Source: Phocaeicola faecalis
Lineage (GTDB): Bacteria > Bacteroidota > Bacteroidia > Bacteroidales > Bacteroidaceae
Length of the DNA: 64,000 bases
Reading direction: 5' to 3'
Assembly (NCBI RefSeq): GCF_021730445.1
Contig: NZ_JADNRM010000016.1
Coordinates: 1-64,000, forward strand
Below are positions 60,617 through 64,000 of the stretch, in pieces. How positions within the stretch are numbered: position 1 is the stretch's first letter; every line of letters starts with the position of its first letter. Under the pieces are notes generated by a model. The model searched no databases. It was not told the DNA's origin and saw only the letters and a program-made list of their open reading frames with translations. A program made the translations under genes and the position numbers.

Positions 60617-61123
60617 ATGAATCCGACCAAAAACATAAAAGTATTATCGATTACCATTGCAGTCATTCTGACTGTTCCATTGGTACTCAAAGCCCTGCAA
60701 GATACGGATGACTGTGGGTCGGCAGCAGCTTTGGCTGTTCTATGGGTAATAGCAGCTTTTGACCCTTTATGTCCCTACGGCATAGGTTGGCAAATAGCAG
60801 CATGGATGTCATTAGTAAGTTTTACCATCATACTGATTGCATCCGTATGTAAATGTACCCCTATTAAACGAATACTGATTTTCTATAGCATTATGCTTAT
60901 CATATATATTGTAGTGACCATGATTTTAGACGCAAAGTTACACCCGGGCGAATTCCCCACCAATATTGATAAGCAGATTTATAAAGCATTAGCTTGTTTA
61001 ATCGTATGCCGCATCAGTTGTTCTTATGCCCGTTACTATATAGGCAGTGCATGGCACGGCGTATTGGCACTACTACTCTACCTTAGTATGGGCACCATCG
61101 TAATTATAACACAGGAATATTAA
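60617..61123 (+). CDS. Hypothetical four-pass membrane protein (paralogue 1)
   Basis: A 168-residue protein with about four hydrophobic segments: IKVLSITIAVILTVPLVLKA, ALAVLWVIAAFDPLCPYGIG, MSLVSFTIILIASVCKC and a later IVVTMILD region. The C-terminus (CRISCSYARYYIGSAWHGVL, ALLLYLSMGTIVII) is closely related to the next gene's protein, so the two arose by duplication. It starts 5 bases after the preceding stop. Function unknown; the place in a coupled series of envelope genes suggests a shared job. Confidence 0.6.
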   Translation: MNPTKNIKVLSITIAVILTVPLVLKALQDTDDCGSAAALAVLWVIAAFDPLCPYGIGWQIAAWMSLVSFTIILIASVCKCTPIKRILIFYSIMLIIYIVVTMILDAKLHPGEFPTNIDKQIYKALACLIVCRISCSYARYYIGSAWHGVLALLLYLSMGTIVIITQEY

Positions 61124-61131
61124 TAAATAAA

Positions 61132-61488
61132 ATGATTAGAATGAAAGCGAAACTAATTTTCTATGGCACCATGATTGCCATATACACAGGAATAGTGATA
61201 ATAAGCATGACAATAGCTTCTTTCTCAGGATGTAGTACTACCTCATTCCCGATTTTAGACTACGTTTTTGAAGCTTTGCTGATTTGTCTATTCGTATGTC
61301 CTTTCAGTTGCTCTTTTGCCCGACACTATACAGGCAGTGCATGGCATGGCGTACTGGCACTACCGTTATTCCTTATTATTGCAGGGTATATCTTTATATG
61401 GTATGATGTACTGGGATTACTACTATTATTCATTATTATCGTAGGAGCTATCATTACAGTACTATTATATCGAAAAGCAAATAAATAG
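61132..61488 (+). CDS. Hypothetical membrane protein (paralogue 2)
   Basis: A 118-residue protein with three or four hydrophobic segments (LIFYGTMIAIYTGIVIISMT, LALPLFLIIAGYIFIW and LLLLFIIIVGAIITVLLY). The segment CPFSCSFARHYTGSAWHGVL matches CRISCSYARYYIGSAWHGVL in the preceding gene almost residue for residue. It is 8 bases downstream of that gene. The first Met (61132) or the second one at 61141 could be the start. Confidence 0.6.
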   Translation: MIRMKAKLIFYGTMIAIYTGIVIISMTIASFSGCSTTSFPILDYVFEALLICLFVCPFSCSFARHYTGSAWHGVLALPLFLIIAGYIFIWYDVLGLLLLFIIIVGAIITVLLYRKANK

Positions 61489-61493
61489 AAGAT

Positions 61494-61838
61494 ATGAAAA
61501 AAGTAATCATCATCATATCCGACACCAAGCTCATCAGGCTCTTTCCCACAGAAATTCTCCCATACACATTATATAGTGATGACGATTTCAAGTTGAATGA
61601 AGAGATAGAACTACGCTTTAATATCAGTAAAAAGGGAGATTACATTTTCACCACCTTTGAACTGGTCGATGATAATGGAGAGGTGATAGACCGCTACATT
61701 GTGGGCAGGAATCATGACGAGCCGCCAACTACCAGAGTTACCCCCGTGGAGAGTAAACGAAAATGCCCCATCATCATCGAAACTTCGGATGGAGAAATAT
61801 ATGTGAAACCGGGAGAGAAACATATTTCGTTCCTATAG
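61494..61838 (+). CDS. Hypothetical small protein
   Basis: A 114-residue protein reading MKKVIIIISDTKLIRLFPTE, then DDDFKLNEEIELRFNISKKG and FTTFELVDDNGEVIDRYIVG. The N-terminal strand is hydrophobic but too short for a clear signal or anchor, and the rest looks like a small acidic beta domain. No family recognised. It starts 5 bases after the preceding stop and continues the same operon. Confidence 0.5.
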   Translation: MKKVIIIISDTKLIRLFPTEILPYTLYSDDDFKLNEEIELRFNISKKGDYIFTTFELVDDNGEVIDRYIVGRNHDEPPTTRVTPVESKRKCPIIIETSDGEIYVKPGEKHISFL

Positions 61839-61870
61839 ACACAGGATATCCATAAACTAATTATAAAGAC

Positions 61871-62890
61871 ATGAAACTCAATAAACGCATCTTCCTGCTT
61901 CTGCCGAGCATAGCAATACTGCTCAATGCCTGCCATCACAACGCCAAACCGCAAGAACACTATGATACGGTTTCAATCACAACATACAACAACACATACG
62001 ATAGTATAGGCAGACTGGTGAATGTACAAGCCATGGAGAAGCTTACGATATACTACGATAAAGATAAAGGATATACACAAATCTCTAACCGTTTGCAATG
62101 GTATCTTCATAGCAATGACTCGGACTATATAGCCACGGAGCTTTCCGGCTCCGATGTAATCACCATTAATTGTCATGGAAACATCAAAGAAGAACTCCAT
62201 TTGCAAGACGGCAAAGACACCACATTCTATTCTTTCACAAAATATTATGCCAAAGATAAACCGGAATATGCAAAGCATCTATTCATCGGAGAAACTTCCA
62301 CAGAAAGGGAAGCCTCGGAAAGCTATTTCATTTATGACCACAATGGAGATATCGTCCAAACAACGGACAGCGATTTAATAACCGGAGAGAAAACGGAAAG
62401 ATACTTCTTCAAAGGAATTACCTACAAAGAAGCCCGACAGAAACTACCCCCTTCCGAATGCAAGCAGGAGATTGTTTGCGAAACTACCACTGCGAACAAA
62501 GATACCGTAATTGTCCTGACCAGCATTAACGGCTCACCTCATGAAACCCGGAAAGAATACAAAGACGGAGAACTAAGGATAGAAGTTCGCACTAGGAATA
62601 TCGAGGACTTATGTCAGATAGACAGCATCTACTACCGGAATAACAGGAAGCTCAAAGAAATACATATCAATTCAAGCCCAAGAAGTAAAAATATAACCGT
62701 CTCAGTATATGATGAAAAGGGGCATTTGTTAAAAACTACAAGCAAAGACCAATATAAATATCATATCACTAACCAAAGGAAGAGTAAGCCGTTTCTTAGG
62801 GTCAACCAAGTCCTTTTAAACGGAAGATTATTACAGTCTGCTATAATAGACTGTACAGTCCATTGTAGCAGACTGTACGGTCTACGGTAA
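61871..62890 (+). CDS. Hypothetical lipoprotein
   Basis: A 339-residue lipoprotein (signal FLLLPSIAILLNAC, lipid Cys about residue 21). The body has repeated motifs of the kind seen in YD/MORN-like or RHS-like surface proteins: YNNTYDSIGRLVNVQAMEKL, YDHNGDIVQTTDSDLITGEK, VYDEKGHLLKTTSKDQ. The last 20 or so codons run into the 22-bp tandem repeat, so the natural C-terminus may have been extended or changed by the repeat. It ends the envelope gene series. Role unknown. Confidence 0.55.
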   Translation: MKLNKRIFLLLPSIAILLNACHHNAKPQEHYDTVSITTYNNTYDSIGRLVNVQAMEKLTIYYDKDKGYTQISNRLQWYLHSNDSDYIATELSGSDVITINCHGNIKEELHLQDGKDTTFYSFTKYYAKDKPEYAKHLFIGETSTEREASESYFIYDHNGDIVQTTDSDLITGEKTERYFFKGITYKEARQKLPPSECKQEIVCETTTANKDTVIVLTSINGSPHETRKEYKDGELRIEVRTRNIEDLCQIDSIYYRNNRKLKEIHINSSPRSKNITVSVYDEKGHLLKTTSKDQYKYHITNQRKSKPFLRVNQVLLNGRLLQSAIIDCTVHCSRLYGLR

Positions 62891-62936
62891 CGGACTATAC
62901 AGTCCACTGCCGAAGACTGTAGTAATTCGACTGACA
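62827..62936 (+). repeat. Tandem 22-bp repeat with palindromic core (about five units)
   Basis: Units start at 62827, 62849, 62871, 62893 and 62915, each exactly 22 bases apart. The core is the palindrome GACTGTACAGTC, with variants GACTGTACGGTC and GACTATACAGTC and half-cores at both ends. The array overlaps the 3' end of the lipoprotein gene. The stretch 62937-63130 beyond it shows no gene. Confidence 0.8.
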
Positions 62937-63130
62937 GACAGGCATAATCGAAAGGACGAAAATGCTTAGTCCGACTAATGAAACGACTTAGGGAGTTTTA
63001 AACGTATGCAGAAGGTTGGATGTCAAACAAGAGGTATATATATAAAAAAACGAGTCAACGTATTCACGTCAGCCCGCAGCAATTAATCTTAAAATCTAAT
63101 ACACATTTTCTTATGAAGCTCTTTCTTCGG

Positions 63131-63205
63131 TGGGCGTTGACGGATTCGAACCGCCGACCCTCTGCTTGTAAGGCAGATGCTCTGAACCAGCTGAGCTAAA
63201 CGCCC
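63131..63205 (-). tRNA. tRNA-Val (TAC), copy 5 in transcription order
   Basis: Cloverleaf with 7-bp acceptor stem GGGCGTT/AACGCCC, discriminator A, anticodon loop CTTACAA with anticodon TAC. Last of five copies read from the right. Confidence 0.95.
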
Positions 63206-63244
63206 GATAGTTGCTTTCTCGTGCAATATTTAATTTTTCTTCGG

Positions 63245-63319
63245 TGGGCGTTGACGGATTCGAACCGCCGACCCTCTGCTTGTAAGGCAGATGCTCTGAA
63301 CCAGCTGAGCTAAACGCCC
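63245..63319 (-). tRNA. tRNA-Val (TAC), copy 4
   Basis: Identical in sequence to the neighbouring copies. The 39-bp spacer after it is identical to the other two internal spacers. Confidence 0.95.
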
Positions 63320-63358
63320 GATAGTTGCTTTCTCGTGCAATATTTAATTTTTCTTCGG

Positions 63359-63433
63359 TGGGCGTTGACGGATTCGAACCGCCGACCCTCTGCTTGTAAG
63401 GCAGATGCTCTGAACCAGCTGAGCTAAACGCCC
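63359..63433 (-). tRNA. tRNA-Val (TAC), copy 3
   Basis: Identical tRNA within the exact 114-bp tandem period. Confidence 0.95.
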
Positions 63434-63472
63434 GATAGTTGCTTTCTCGTGCAATATTTAATTTTTCTTCGG

Positions 63473-63547
63473 TGGGCGTTGACGGATTCGAACCGCCGAC
63501 CCTCTGCTTGTAAGGCAGATGCTCTGAACCAGCTGAGCTAAACGCCC
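63473..63547 (-). tRNA. tRNA-Val (TAC), copy 2
   Basis: Identical tRNA; the spacer on its upstream side differs from the three identical ones, which marks the edge of the amplified unit. Confidence 0.95.
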
Positions 63548-63587
63548 GAAGGTTGCTTTTATATAAAAACAAGAGGTGAAGATGGAG

Positions 63588-63662
63588 TGGGCGTTGACGG
63601 ATTCGAACCGCCGACCCTCTGCTTGTAAGGCAGATGCTCTGAACCAGCTGAGCTAAACGCCC
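63588..63662 (-). tRNA. tRNA-Val (TAC), copy 1 (promoter-proximal)
   Basis: First of five copies, 27 bases after a consensus promoter. Anticodon TAC; CCA is not encoded. Confidence 0.95.
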
Positions 63663-63688
63663 ATAGCCTCTTGTTTTCAAAAGCGTTG

Positions 63689-63719
63689 CAAAGGTATGGT
63701 TTTTTTTGATAACTGCAAA
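63689..63719 (-). promoter_or_regulatory. Promoter of the tRNA-Val array
   Basis: On the minus strand: -33 TTTG (63716-63719), 19-base spacer, -7 TACCTTTG (63689-63696). It matches the spacing of the initiator tRNA promoter. Confidence 0.85.
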
Positions 63720-63796
63720 CTTTTCTCCTATTATTTTTTCATTTATTTTTTATCGTGACTACTAACACGCTGATTAACAAGGTATAAAAATATACA

Positions 63797-63947
63797 GGGG
63801 GGGGCAAAACAAAACCAGCCTATCCAATCGTCAGTTGTAGGGGCAGGGTTTGCCTGCCCGAAGACACAAAGTAAACTGTTTTCGGGCGAGCGAACCTCGC
63901 CCCTACGAAGGAAACGACAGCATTATCCACGTTTTGACACAACCCCT
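63797..63947 (-). repeat. Dispersed palindrome-rich repeat (MITE-like), copy 2
   Basis: Inverted relative to copy 1 at 27133. It keeps both internal hairpins and one end (GTTTTGACAC at 63931-63940). The other end is altered, running into G8 (63797-63804) followed by CAAAAC. Small insertions distinguish it from copy 1. The remaining bases to 64000 show no gene. Confidence 0.8.
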
Positions 63948-64000
63948 TTGCTCCATATACAGTGCAAAGATGCGTTTTTATTCTTGTCCGAAACGCTTTG

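Noticed and set aside
62827-62936. CRISPR-like array
   Set aside because: The units are 22 bp with no spacers and a palindromic core, there are no cas genes in the window, and the 114-bp tRNA repeats also do not fit a CRISPR.
63111-63680. A 189-codon open frame with repeated SAGSEHLPYKQRVGGSNPST segments
   Set aside because: It is the translation of the five tandem tRNA-Val genes and their spacers, not a protein gene.

Overview
The window looks like a chromosomal segment of a gut Bacteroides (order Bacteroidales). The evidence is repeated promoters of the Bacteroides type (TTTG, 19-20 bp, then TAnnTTTG), a UpxY-type antiterminator, an HU-like protein followed by a 34-residue 'smalltalk' protein, DUF4248, DUF3791/DUF3990 genes, fimbrillin-like lipoproteins and a general lack of strong Shine-Dalgarno sites. 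I cannot name the species.

Layout. (1) 1-2.5 kb: the start of a Wzi-like outer-membrane protein, a two-gene ATPase/HNH pair resembling the Septu (PtuA/PtuB) defence system, and the tail of a broken AAA-ATPase-like gene. (2) 2.7-22.5 kb, all minus strand: a capsule or O-antigen type polysaccharide operon. It runs from ugd through Wzx, acyltransferases, glycosyltransferases, Wzy, UDP-galactopyranose mutase, an SGNH protein, a two-domain SDR/GMC protein and two terminal GT2 enzymes. Many genes overlap by ATGA or TAATG. (3) 22.5-27 kb: a GC-richer module usual beside Bacteroides capsule loci (HTH protein, DUF7833-like protein, primase-helicase, DUF4248, HU, smalltalk). (4) 27-32.5 kb: a small dispersed repeat, decayed and intact toxin-antitoxin-like genes, then upxY with an apparently invertible promoter and its tyrosine recombinase. 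(5) 32.5-63 kb: mostly housekeeping and regulatory genes. These are a PPIase, an M16 peptidase, a MATE pump, a hybrid histidine kinase and an NtrC-type regulator split by a yhcG-like gene, RluA, FabG, TetR, initiator tRNA, a GH2 enzyme, lipoproteins, a DEAD-box helicase, a phosphoesterase-PQQ fusion, CysK, MnmA, a membrane TPR-LuxR regulator and a run of secreted or membrane proteins of unknown role. (6) 63.1-63.7 kb: five tandem tRNA-Val genes, then a second inverted copy of the dispersed repeat.

The strongest theme is surface variation at two levels. A 186-bp segment flanked by exact 14-bp inverted repeats carries a consensus promoter that points away from upxY in this assembly. Inside the polysaccharide operon, several genes carry G/C homopolymers of 7-12 bp. 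One of them (SGNH protein, G7) appears to sit one base short of the reading frame that would join a good ATG to the rest of the gene. One more base would restore a natural hydrophobic N-terminus. The 27-32 kb region and the gap at 39.7 kb hold several gene relics, which suggests repeated insertion and deletion between upxY and the polysaccharide genes.
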